The notes beneath the pieces were generated by a model, which saw only the letters and a list, made by a program, of their open reading frames with translations, was not told where the DNA came from and searched no databases. From Geojedonia sp051814705 (GTDB lineage: Bacteria > Bacteroidota > Bacteroidia > Flavobacteriales > Flavobacteriaceae): DNA of 64,000 nucleotides. This document shows positions 18,468 to 26,181 of the stretch, piece after piece (positions within the stretch are counted from its first letter, which is position 1; each line of letters begins with the position of its first letter). The position numbers and the translations under genes were made by a program. The DNA lies in the NCBI GenBank assembly GCA_051814705.1, contig JBPWQW010000006.1:1-64000 (forward strand), in the 5' to 3' direction.

Positions 18468-18482
18468 ATGACAGCTTGTCAT
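18468..18482 (+). promoter_or_regulatory. palindrome upstream of dnaK
   Basis: ATGACA-GCT-TGTCAT is a perfect inverted repeat with 6-base arms, about 155 bases before dnaK and followed by a T-rich stretch. No CIRCE element is present in the dnaK leader, so this palindrome is the best candidate for a stress-response operator. The assignment is inference. Confidence 0.45.
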
Positions 18483-18567
18483 ATTTTTTGTAATGGCATA
18501 GTCATTGACATTCTAACCATGAATTTAAAAATAAACATTCAACACCAAGTTTTAGGTACTTGCTTGC

Positions 18568-18599
18568 CCTGTATACCGACAGGCTGACGGCAGTCAGGA
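18568..18599. repeat. short dispersed palindromic repeat in the dnaK leader
   Basis: The stretch CCGACAGGCTGACGGCAGTC with flanking CAGG is GC-rich against the AT-rich surroundings. It resembles the short interspersed GC-rich repeats seen again at 20540-20640 and 40016-40034 in this window. Confidence 0.5.
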
Positions 18600-18635
18600 A
18601 TCAAAACTAATTAATAATAAAAACAAAAACAGATT

Positions 18636-20546
18636 ATGAGTAAAATTATTGGAATCGATTTAGGAACAACTAACTCTTGTGTTTCGGTTATGGAAGGTAG
18701 TGAGCCTGTTGTAATCCCTAACGCAGAAGGTAAGCGCACAACACCATCAGTAATTGCTTTTATAGAAGGAGGCGAAATTAAAGTTGGTGATCCTGCAAAA
18801 CGTCAAGCAGTAACAAATCCAACTAAAACAGTATCGTCAATCAAACGTTTTATGGGTAATAAATATTCTGAATCCAAAAAAGAAGCAGAACGCGTACCTT
18901 ATAAAGTGGTAAAAGGCGACAATGATACTCCAAGGGTGGATATTGATGGTCGTTTGTACACACCGCAAGAATTATCGGCTATGATTCTTCAAAAAATGAA
19001 GAAAACAGCTGAAGATTATTTAGGGACTACAGTAAGTGAAGCTGTCATTACTGTTCCAGCATATTTTAATGACTCTCAACGTCAGGCTACAAAAGAAGCC
19101 GGTGAAATTGCAGGCCTAAAAGTAAGACGTATTATCAATGAGCCTACCGCTGCGGCTTTGGCTTATGGTTTGGATAAAAAAGGAAAAGATCAAAAAATTG
19201 TGGTTTTTGATTTTGGTGGAGGTACACATGATGTTTCAGTTTTAGAATTGGGAGATGGTGTATTTGAAGTTTTGTCAACCGAAGGGGATACCCATTTAGG
19301 TGGCGATGACGTAGATCAAAAAGTGATTGATTGGTTAGCCGATGAATTTAACAAAGAAGAAAGCATCGATTTACGTAAAGATCCTATGGCCCTTCAACGT
19401 TTAAAAGAAGCGGCAGAAAAAGCAAAAATCGAATTATCATCTTCAGCACAAACAGAAATCAATTTGCCTTATGTTACCGCTACTGCTAGTGGTCCAAAAC
19501 ACTTGGTAAGAACATTAACCAGAGCAAAATTTGAGCAATTGATTGATGATTTGGTAAAACGAACCATTAAACCATGTGAGTCTGCTTTAAAAGCTGCAAA
19601 ACTATCTAAAAGTGATATCGATGAAATTATTTTGGTAGGGGGTTCAACCCGTATTCCAGCAGTACAAGCTGCCGTAGAGAAATTCTTCGGAAAAGCACCA
19701 AGTAAAGGCGTGAACCCTGATGAAGTGGTTGCTGTTGGAGCCGGAATCCAAGGCGGAGTATTGACTGGTGACGTTAAAGATGTTTTACTTTTAGATGTAA
19801 CACCATTATCATTAGGTATTGAAACTATGGGTAACGTGATGACCAAACTTATTGAGGCCAACACGACCATTCCAACCAAAAAATCACAGGTATTCTCTAC
19901 AGCTGCCGATAATCAACCTTCTGTGGAAATCCATGTGTTACAAGGTGAACGCGCTATGGCTGCCGATAACAAAACTATTGGACGTTTCCATTTGGACGGT
20001 ATTCCACCAGCAAGACGTGGTACCCCACAAATTGAGGTTACTTTTGATATTGATGCCAATGGTATTATTAAGGTAAGTGCTGAAGATAAAGCAACAGGTA
20101 AGAAACAAGACATTCGAATTGAAGCATCTTCAGGTTTAAGTGAAGAAGAAATTCAAAAAATGAAAGCAGATGCCGAGGCAAATGCTGAAGCGGATAAATT
20201 GGCCAAAGAAAAAGCGGACAAATTGAATGCTGCCGATGCCATGATTTTCCAAACAGAAAGTCAGTTAAAAGAATTTGGTGATAAATTGTCTGATGATAAG
20301 AAAAAACCAATTGAAGACGCATTGGAAGAATTGAAAAAGGCCTTTGAAACTAAAGACTTAGCAGTGATTGATCCAGCGTTGGAGAAAATCAATGAAGCTT
20401 GGAAAGTGGCCAGCGAAGAGATGTACAAAGCTCAAGCTGAAGCTCAACAAGGTGGAGGACAACAAGGTTCAGATGCCAGTCAAAACGGGCAAGGCGCCAA
20501 TGAGTCGAGTGACGTTGAAGACGTAGACTTCGAAGAAGTCAAGTAG
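18636..20546 (+). CDS. dnaK: molecular chaperone DnaK (Hsp70)
   Basis: This ATP-dependent cytoplasmic chaperone works with DnaJ and GrpE, neither of which is encoded next to it. The 636-residue protein has the ATPase domain with GIDLGTTNSCVSVMEG at the N-terminus, the phosphate-2 loop FDFGGGTHDVS (usually DLGGGTFDVS) and VGGSTRIPAVQ. The substrate-binding domain carries LLDVTPLSLGIET and NTTIPTKKSQVFSTAADNQ. The C-terminal lid ends in a Gly/Gln/Ser linker and VDFEEVK. The leader of 239 bases has a palindrome and a GC-rich repeat. The last codons are duplicated downstream around a repeat insertion. Confidence 0.97.
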   Translation: MSKIIGIDLGTTNSCVSVMEGSEPVVIPNAEGKRTTPSVIAFIEGGEIKVGDPAKRQAVTNPTKTVSSIKRFMGNKYSESKKEAERVPYKVVKGDNDTPRVDIDGRLYTPQELSAMILQKMKKTAEDYLGTTVSEAVITVPAYFNDSQRQATKEAGEIAGLKVRRIINEPTAAALAYGLDKKGKDQKIVVFDFGGGTHDVSVLELGDGVFEVLSTEGDTHLGGDDVDQKVIDWLADEFNKEESIDLRKDPMALQRLKEAAEKAKIELSSSAQTEINLPYVTATASGPKHLVRTLTRAKFEQLIDDLVKRTIKPCESALKAAKLSKSDIDEIILVGGSTRIPAVQAAVEKFFGKAPSKGVNPDEVVAVGAGIQGGVLTGDVKDVLLLDVTPLSLGIETMGNVMTKLIEANTTIPTKKSQVFSTAADNQPSVEIHVLQGERAMAADNKTIGRFHLDGIPPARRGTPQIEVTFDIDANGIIKVSAEDKATGKKQDIRIEASSGLSEEEIQKMKADAEANAEADKLAKEKADKLNAADAMIFQTESQLKEFGDKLSDDKKKPIEDALEELKKAFETKDLAVIDPALEKINEAWKVASEEMYKAQAEAQQGGGQQGSDASQNGQGANESSDVEDVDFEEVK

Positions 20547-20640
20547 CCTGCCCTGAGCGAAGTCGAAGGGTAGACTTCGAAGAAGTGAAATAAATAATGT
20601 CATTCTTGCGTGGTCGGTGAGCGTAGTCGAACCGAAGGCA
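20523..20640. repeat. dispersed repeats and 17-bp duplication at the dnaK 3' end
   Basis: GTAGACTTCGAAGAAGT occurs at 20523-20539 inside dnaK and again at 20570-20586 after its stop. Thirty bases lie between them and include the GC-rich element CCCTGAGCGAAGTCGAAGG. The second copy still reads out VDFEEVK and TAA, as if it were the original gene end. A second element with the arms CGGT and ACCG around GAGCGTAGTCGA follows at about 20614-20634. Both are of the CTGAGCGnAGTCGAA kind dispersed in Flavobacteriaceae genomes. Confidence 0.7.
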
Positions 20641-20659
20641 GGAAATCCACTATAAATGT

Positions 20660-20688
20660 AAAACGCAACCTTTTTGGGTTGCGTTTTT
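20660..20688. terminator. bidirectional terminator between dnaK and a convergent gene
   Basis: AAAACGCAACC pairs with GGTTGCGTTTT around a short T-rich loop. A-rich and T-rich flanks on both sides let it serve both dnaK and the minus-strand gene at 20697. Confidence 0.85.
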
Positions 20689-20696
20689 GTTTGCTA

Positions 20697-21215
20697 TTAA
20701 TTATAAACTAATGACATATCGTTTTGTACGTCAATGTTTAAGTTTATGCGTTTCCCATCCTTTCTTAACTGAACTTTATAAGCTTTTTGGGCACCATTTC
20801 TAAAACTGTACACAACTTTATAGGTATTACTATGCGGCGACCATCCCGGATATTCCTTATATAAAGACTGCCGTATGTTGTGGGGCAGTAGAATGTCTAC
20901 AAACTTTTCTTTGGATGATAAAATCACGCCTTCAGAATTATAGATGGTTTTGATGTTAAATTTTGAGCCTTTAAAATCAACTTGATATCCGTAATGTTCG
21001 TGATTATAAACATCACTGTTGGTGATGTCGTACGTGGCTACTGTATATTCCACATCTTTAACGGTTTCAGGTGTATTTTTGTCATAAGCCTCGCTGAGGT
21101 ATTTACTATTTGAAGAAATCACAATATTTTTTAATCCTACATTTTCAGATTCAGATTGTGAGTACACTAGGGTGGTTAGTCCTAAAAAAAGCAAACCAAA
21201 TAATTGAGTTTTCAT
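20697..21215 (-). CDS. hypothetical secreted protein
   Basis: I do not recognise this 172-residue protein. It has a clear Sec signal peptide (residues 1 to about 20, LTTLVYSQ). The mature part is beta-rich, with many Tyr and Asn residues, and has no cysteines or known motif. It probably acts in the periplasm or outside the cell. It is convergent with dnaK and shares its terminator. Its upstream region of 325 bases holds simple repeats and the promoter of the divergent gene. Confidence 0.7.
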   Translation of the reverse strand: MKTQLFGLLFLGLTTLVYSQSESENVGLKNIVISSNSKYLSEAYDKNTPETVKDVEYTVATYDITNSDVYNHEHYGYQVDFKGSKFNIKTIYNSEGVILSSKEKFVDILLPHNIRQSLYKEYPGWSPHSNTYKVVYSFRNGAQKAYKVQLRKDGKRINLNIDVQNDMSLVYN

Positions 21216-21540
21216 AATATTAGAGTTTTAAAGTTTCTAGTTTTAAAAAATCTAATTTTAAAGATGGTTACGGCTGAAAATTAAAAACTCATAGGATGAA
21301 TGATGATGATTGTGATGATTGTGATGATTTGATTGATGAATTTAAAATAGATGCCTTTTAAAATTATAGTTTAAATATAGAAATCATTATTTTAACTAAG
21401 GTCCTTATTAAGAATGTTTTATGAGAATTTTATTATATTATTATGATTTCTTCGAGCTTTTTATCTGAATAGTACTGATATATTTAAATATAATGCATGC
21501 ATACTATTTTGGTATATTTGTTTCAAATTATTAAGAAAAG
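21216..21540. other. 325-base divergent intergenic region with simple repeats
   Basis: The region between the secreted-protein gene (minus) and nitronate monooxygenase (plus) has no plausible open frame. It holds a short minisatellite at about 21297-21340, made of TGATGATTG-like units, an ATGCATGCAT palindrome at 21493-21502 and a -7 box at 21513-21520. Nothing else is recognisable. Confidence 0.6.
21513..21520 (+). promoter_or_regulatory. -7 box for nitronate monooxygenase
   Basis: TATATTTG fits TAnnTTTG exactly and lies 20 bases before the ATG. The ATGCATGCAT palindrome ten bases upstream could be an operator, but that is inference. Confidence 0.55.
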
Positions 21541-22509
21541 ATGACTGCTAAACTTACCGAACTTCTCCATATCAAATACCCAATCATTCAAGCACCCATG
21601 TTTTTGGTGTCCAATACCGCCATGGTTATTGAGGCCATGAAATGCGGTATTGCGGGGTGTATCCCAGCATTAAATTACAGAACCCTTGACGAATTAAGAA
21701 CAGCCATTAAAGAACTGAAGGCCGCTAAAGTGGAGGCCAGCTTGACGGACGGGCAGGGTGGAGCGTTTGGATTTAACCTCATTGTCAACAAATCAAACCT
21801 TAAATACAAAGGACAATTGGAGGTGCTATGTGAGGAAGGCTGTGATTTTATCATCACCTCCTTGGGAAGCCCTGAGGAAACCATTAATCAAGCCCATAAA
21901 GTAGGTATAAAGGTATTTTGCGATGTAGTCGATTTAAAATTTGCCCAAAAAGTAGAAGGGCTTGGAGCCGATGCCGCCATAGCCGTTAATAATGAAGCCG
22001 GTGGCCATCGGGGCGGTTTATCTCCTGAGGTTTTGATTAAGGAACTCACAAAAAACATTTCCATTCCTGTCATTTCTGCTGGAGGCGTTGGTTGTAAGGA
22101 AGATGTCGATAAAATGTTGGGCTATGGTGCTGCGGGTGTTTCGGTAGGAAGTCCATTTATTGCATCAGTTGAAGCCAATGTTACCGAAGAATACAAACAA
22201 GCTTGCGTAGACTATGGTGCTCAGGATATTGTGATGACCCAACGTATTTCGGGTACGCCCTGTACGGTAATCAATACCCCTTATGTACAAAGGATTGGAA
22301 CCAAGACGACTTGGCTGGAATCCGTTTTAAACAAGAACAAAAAACTTAAAAAATGGGTCAAAATGGTTCGTTTTTACATTGGAATGAAAGCTACCGAGCA
22401 GGCGGCATTAAAAGCGACTTACAAGACCGTATGGGTTGCGGGACCAAGCATAGAGCATACACACGCCATTTTACCAACCAAAGACATTGTTAGGAATTTA
22501 ACCCATTAG
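21541..22509 (+). CDS. nitronate monooxygenase
   Basis: This 322-residue FMN-dependent TIM-barrel enzyme oxidises alkyl nitronates, such as propionate 3-nitronate, to carbonyl compounds and nitrite. It starts with the family segment KYPIIQAPM. It has the probable catalytic His156 in NEAGGHRGG, the phosphate-binding ISAGGVG segment and the late GVSVGSPFIAS stretch. Enoyl-ACP reductase FabK is related, but the EAGGHRG context favours the monooxygenase. It is followed 80 bases later by an EthD-like gene on the same strand. Confidence 0.85.
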   Translation: MTAKLTELLHIKYPIIQAPMFLVSNTAMVIEAMKCGIAGCIPALNYRTLDELRTAIKELKAAKVEASLTDGQGGAFGFNLIVNKSNLKYKGQLEVLCEEGCDFIITSLGSPEETINQAHKVGIKVFCDVVDLKFAQKVEGLGADAAIAVNNEAGGHRGGLSPEVLIKELTKNISIPVISAGGVGCKEDVDKMLGYGAAGVSVGSPFIASVEANVTEEYKQACVDYGAQDIVMTQRISGTPCTVINTPYVQRIGTKTTWLESVLNKNKKLKKWVKMVRFYIGMKATEQAALKATYKTVWVAGPSIEHTHAILPTKDIVRNLTH

Positions 22510-22589
22510 TGGATTCCCATTTAAGAAAAAAAAAGTAATTTAGAAGGGTTTAATGACTTGAACTGTAATTAACTAACTTAAAACAATGT

Positions 22590-22916
22590 ATGATGAAAAA
22601 AGGAACAATTAAAGTCAGCGTCTTGTATCCCAGTGGGAGGGATAAAAAATTTGACATGGATTATTACTGCAATAAACATGTGCCTATGGTCGCCAGATTA
22701 TTGGGTGATGCCGTTGTTGGCGCAACGGTTGAAAAAGGCCTTGGTGGTGGTGCGCCAGACACCACTCCAACCTATGCTGCCATGGGCAATCTGTATTTTA
22801 ACACCATGGAATCTTTTCAAAACTCATTTGGTCCACATGCCAAAACCATTATGGGTGACATCCCAAACTATACTAATATTGAACCTGTGATTCAGATGAG
22901 TGAAGTGTTGATTTAG
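22590..22916 (+). CDS. EthD family protein
   Basis: This 108-residue protein of the dimeric ferredoxin-like (EthD) fold has the typical segments VSVLYPSG, FDMDYYCNKHVPMV and a C-terminal DIPNYTNIEPVIQ. EthD proteins often accompany oxidative degradation genes, but the chemistry is usually unknown. Two ATG codons stand at the start (22590 and 22593) and either may be used. It may share a transcript with the nitronate monooxygenase, since no terminator separates them. Confidence 0.8.
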   Translation: MMKKGTIKVSVLYPSGRDKKFDMDYYCNKHVPMVARLLGDAVVGATVEKGLGGGAPDTTPTYAAMGNLYFNTMESFQNSFGPHAKTIMGDIPNYTNIEPVIQMSEVLI

Positions 22917-23102
22917 TAAATAATGTAAATAAGTCTTGCCTATTTTTCCTCAGAAAAAACAATGCCTATTAAATCTATTGCGACCTATAAAACCATTTAG
23001 GTGGCTAAAACCATTATTGTTTGTACTGCAATTCAATCCTTAAGTCAGATTAGACATGCAATTATTATTACTTGTAGATTAATCTTAGGAAAAGGTTAAT
23101 TA

Positions 23103-23675
23103 TCAAAACGCTTTAAAGACAGTACTTTTAATCTCTTCCCATTCCTCCCTTAACATCCCATAACAACAAGTATTGCGCTTAAAACCGTCTTTTAGGTACA
23201 CATTTTTCCGTAAAATGCCTTCGAGTTGGCAGCCTAGTTTTTCAACAGCTTTGCGGGACCGTATGTTCCGCTCGTCTATGCGAAACTCCACTTTTTCAAA
23301 GTTTAGGGTTTCAAAGGCATGGCGCAGCATCAAAAATTTCATGTTGAGGTTTAATCCAGTCCCTTGAAATTCGCGCCCAATCCAAGTGGAGCCAATTTCT
23401 AATACCTTATGCTCCCAGTTCATATTCATAAACCGGGTACAACCCGCATAGGTCTGTTTTAATTTGTCGTAGACTATAAAGGGGATAGCGGTTTTATGGT
23501 TATAATGATCAACAGCCGTTTGTACATAAGCTTTGAAGTCTTCAGGAGTTTCAATCCGAGACGGGGAATACTGCACCAAGTCTTTTTGTGCGGCTATCTC
23601 CAACAGATGTTTGTAGTTGCTCAAGTCCAATAGTGTGAGCTTTACACGGTCATTTTCAATAGGTAGTATATTCAT
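23103..23675 (-). CDS. GNAT family N-acetyltransferase (RimJ/RimL-like)
   Basis: The protein of about 190 residues has the GNAT fold with the RimL-type segments YAGCTRFMNMNWEHKVLEIGS, WIGREFQGTGLN (the acetyl-CoA binding loop) and EFRIDERNIRSRKAVEKLG. The substrate is unknown. An ATG at 23687 lies within a dispersed repeat element, so I prefer the next ATG at 23675, which gives the N-terminus MNILPIEND. It is 127 bases downstream of the alpha/beta hydrolase gene on the same strand. Confidence 0.82.
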   Translation of the reverse strand: MNILPIENDRVKLTLLDLSNYKHLLEIAAQKDLVQYSPSRIETPEDFKAYVQTAVDHYNHKTAIPFIVYDKLKQTYAGCTRFMNMNWEHKVLEIGSTWIGREFQGTGLNLNMKFLMLRHAFETLNFEKVEFRIDERNIRSRKAVEKLGCQLEGILRKNVYLKDGFKRNTCCYGMLREEWEEIKSTVFKAF

Positions 23676-23683
23676 GCGATCTG

Positions 23684-23812
23684 TCATTGCGAACCAAGCC
23701 TTTAGCGTGATGTGGCAATCTGTTTAAGGGTTTTGTATATTTAAAATATGTCGATTATAAATTTAGGATGTTTCAATGAGATTGCCACGTCGCTACGCTC
23801 CTCGCAATAACA
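23684..23812. repeat. inverted pair of dispersed GTCATTGCGA-type repeats
   Basis: The left copy (about 23684-23727) contains GTCATTGCGAACC and ATGTGGCAATCTG. The right copy (about 23775-23812), read on the minus strand, gives GTTATTGCGAGGAGCGTAGC then GACGTGGCAATCTC. The two copies are in opposite orientation around about 47 bases, so a large hairpin is possible. The element is of a kind dispersed in Bacteroidota genomes. Confidence 0.7.
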
Positions 23813-23814
23813 GC

Positions 23815-24450
23815 TCAAACTAAACTGTTTATAAACTCAACATGCACTTCATGTTTTCCTTCAAAAGGGATGATGCTAACAGCGTCTCCAAAGAGTTCAA
23901 AAGCTCTGTTTTTCTCTTCCAATATGCGGTCTTCATTCAAATATTCATCATCTGTGCCATAAACCAAACTCACTTTGGCCTTTAAAAACTTAAAATCTGC
24001 CGCAGTTAATTCCTTTGGGATTCCCCCTGAATGCAAAATCAATTGGCTACAAGATAATTGTCGTTTTGCGAGATAGCGCATAGCCACACTGACACCTTGT
24101 GAATAGCCTAAAACTATCAAATCCTTATCCTTAGGAAGGGCTTCAGCTTCAAAAACCGCATCAAAGTAGCGCATTACATTTTCGGTTTCCTTTATGGTAT
24201 TTTCTTTGGTCAGCCAACTGGCTCCTACATGCTTGAATTTGGGTGGAATATAATATTTGCTTTGGGCCTGTGGAGCAATAATATAGTTTTCAGTGGCGTC
24301 CAAGTCTTTAAAATAGTTCAAAAAATACCGACTTAAATAGCCCATGCCATGGCAAACAAACCAAACCGTTTTAGTTTGGTCTGTTAAGGAATTTAAGGTA
24401 GAATAACTATTGGTAGTTGTATAGGATATTTGTTTGTCTTCTAAATTCAT
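23815..24450 (-). CDS. alpha/beta hydrolase of the phospholipase/carboxylesterase type
   Basis: This 211-residue cytoplasmic serine hydrolase has the nucleophile elbow GYSQGVS, a probable Asp in VYGTDDEYL and the His in FEGKHEVHVEF near the C-terminus. The segment WFVCHGMGYLSRYFLNYF contains the oxyanion-hole region. Small acyl-ester or thioester hydrolysis is likely, and the natural substrate is unknown. It is transcribed divergently from the menaquinone thioesterase gene. I considered a MenH role, but the motifs fit the esterase family better. Confidence 0.8.
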   Translation of the reverse strand: MNLEDKQISYTTTNSYSTLNSLTDQTKTVWFVCHGMGYLSRYFLNYFKDLDATENYIIAPQAQSKYYIPPKFKHVGASWLTKENTIKETENVMRYFDAVFEAEALPKDKDLIVLGYSQGVSVAMRYLAKRQLSCSQLILHSGGIPKELTAADFKFLKAKVSLVYGTDDEYLNEDRILEEKNRAFELFGDAVSIIPFEGKHEVHVEFINSLV

Positions 24451-24521
24451 TTCATCTGTATATAATAGTTGTTTTTCAAAGGTCAGTTGCTATGCGCAGT
24501 TTATGCATTGGTGTTCAAATG

Positions 24522-24553
24522 TTGAAATTATTGATAGGCATTTTGTACTTTTA
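24522..24553 (+). promoter_or_regulatory. putative promoter for the thioesterase-menF-menD group
   Basis: A -33 TTG at 24522-24524 is followed after 21 bases by TACTTTTA (24546-24553), one base off the TAnnTTTG -7 box. The ATG at 24582 is 28 bases downstream. Confidence 0.45.
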
Positions 24554-24581
24554 CAATGGACAATAAAAATACAGTATTTCT

Positions 24582-25007
24582 ATGCAATTATCTAAAGAAG
24601 ATATTTTGGCACAAGCCAATAAAGTGTGTAAAAACACCTTAATGGAGACTTTAAACATCGAATTTATCGATTTTGGTGATAACTCAATTGTCGCCAGAAT
24701 GCCTGTAAACTCAAGAGTGTATCAGCCAGATGGCGTGCTTCATGGAGGCGCCACCTTAGCCTTAGCCGAGAGTGTAGGGAGTTTTGCAGCACAAATTTTC
24801 TCAAATCTCCAAGAAGTTTTTGTCAGAGGTATAGAAATCAATGCCAATCATATTAAAAGTGTGACCGAAGGTTATGTTTATGCCAAGGCTTCTTTTATTC
24901 ATAAGGGCAGAACTACGCAATTGCTGGAAATTAAAATTACGGACGAAAAGGATAATTTAATATCACTGTGTAAGCTGACTACCATTTCACTTCCAAAAAA
25001 GAAATAA
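24582..25007 (+). CDS. hotdog-fold thioesterase, probable DHNA-CoA thioesterase
   Basis: This 141-residue PaaI-type hotdog protein has the conserved GVLHGGA segment and a downstream acidic AESVGS helix. Position in front of menF and menD, with its stop overlapping the menF start (TAATG), argues that it releases 1,4-dihydroxy-2-naphthoate from its CoA ester in menaquinone synthesis (the MenI step). The fold alone would also fit phenylacetate or general acyl-CoA thioesterases. Confidence 0.82.
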   Translation: MQLSKEDILAQANKVCKNTLMETLNIEFIDFGDNSIVARMPVNSRVYQPDGVLHGGATLALAESVGSFAAQIFSNLQEVFVRGIEINANHIKSVTEGYVYAKASFIHKGRTTQLLEIKITDEKDNLISLCKLTTISLPKKK

Positions 25008-26128
25008 TGGATTTGGAAGAATTTTTTAAACGTATTGATAATCAATATAATAATGCATTGCCCTTTGTTGTTTATAGCAAACCCCATACCGAAGAGCTCA
25101 TCGCCTTGCTTCAAAAGGATAAATCCTTATACACGATTAGCGATTATGCCGAAACGGGATTTGTTTTTGCACCTTTTGACGACAGGGAAGCTTCTATTTT
25201 GATTCCTTTAGGTCAATCTGAAAAACATGCAGCTACTTTTTCAAAGGCTGAAAACTCACTTAAAAACACAAGCTCATCTAAGGTTGACACTCGTGGTAAC
25301 CAAATCGCTCATCTGGATCTTGTGCAAAAAGGAATTGATGCCATTAAAAAGGGGGATCTAAAAAAAGTCGTGCTATCACGAAAAGAAACCCAGAAGCTTT
25401 CAGAAGCTGAACCCTTGGAAATTTTTAAGCGGCTACTGTCCAATTATCCAACTGCATTTGTGTATTGTTTTTATCATCCTAAAGTTGGATTGTGGTTGGG
25501 AGCAACTCCCGAAACCCTGTTGAAAATTGAGGGACATCGGTTGTTTACCACGGCATTGGCAGGAACCCAAAGCTATAAAGGGACCTTGGATGTGGAATGG
25601 GGCCAAAAAGAGCAGGAAGAGCATAATATGGTCACTAATTTTATTGTTGAAAATCTTCAGTCTTCGGTAAACTCCCTAAAAATTGAAGCAGTTAAAACTC
25701 AAAAAGCGGGAAGCCTGTTGCATCTTAAGACTAATATTTCAGGAGTCTTGGACTTTAAAAACTTTAGCCTAAAAAGGCTGTTGAATAGTTTGCATCCCAC
25801 ACCAGCAGTTTGTGGTTTGCCTAAAGAGGCCGCGAAACAATTCATTTTAAATGAAGAACATTACCACCGCGAATTTTATACAGGATTTCTTGGGGAGCTT
25901 AATGTTAAGGAAAAGAAATCAAGAAATTCCAACCGCCGTAATGTAGAACAGGATGCTTATTCGGCCATTACAACGGTTAGCAATTTGTTTGTCAATTTGC
26001 GATGTATGCAATTAAAAGATAAAGATGCTCTAATTTATATTGGAGGCGGAATCACAAAAGATTCCAATCCCAAAGCTGAGTGGGAAGAAACCGTTAATAA
26101 GGCCCAAACCATTAAAAGTGTATTATGA
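25007..26128 (+). CDS. menF: isochorismate synthase
   Basis: This 373-residue chorismate-binding enzyme isomerises chorismate to isochorismate, the first committed step of menaquinone synthesis. The catalytic half shows KKVVLSRK, the GATPETLLKIEG segment, LHPTPAVCGLPKEAA, FYTGFLGE and the metal-binding end GGGITKDSNPKAEWEE, all in the usual order. The N-terminal third is poorly conserved, as usual. The start overlaps the thioesterase stop, and menD follows 53 bases later. Confidence 0.92.
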   Translation: MDLEEFFKRIDNQYNNALPFVVYSKPHTEELIALLQKDKSLYTISDYAETGFVFAPFDDREASILIPLGQSEKHAATFSKAENSLKNTSSSKVDTRGNQIAHLDLVQKGIDAIKKGDLKKVVLSRKETQKLSEAEPLEIFKRLLSNYPTAFVYCFYHPKVGLWLGATPETLLKIEGHRLFTTALAGTQSYKGTLDVEWGQKEQEEHNMVTNFIVENLQSSVNSLKIEAVKTQKAGSLLHLKTNISGVLDFKNFSLKRLLNSLHPTPAVCGLPKEAAKQFILNEEHYHREFYTGFLGELNVKEKKSRNSNRRNVEQDAYSAITTVSNLFVNLRCMQLKDKDALIYIGGGITKDSNPKAEWEETVNKAQTIKSVL

Positions 26129-26181
26129 TACTTGCTTTTAGTTTGTGATTACTTAATTTTACGCTCAGATTAATGATATAA

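Noticed and set aside
23815..24450. alpha/beta hydrolase as the missing MenH
   Set aside because: The GYSQG elbow and overall form fit small carboxylesterases. The gene is divergent from the men genes, so proximity alone does not justify the name.
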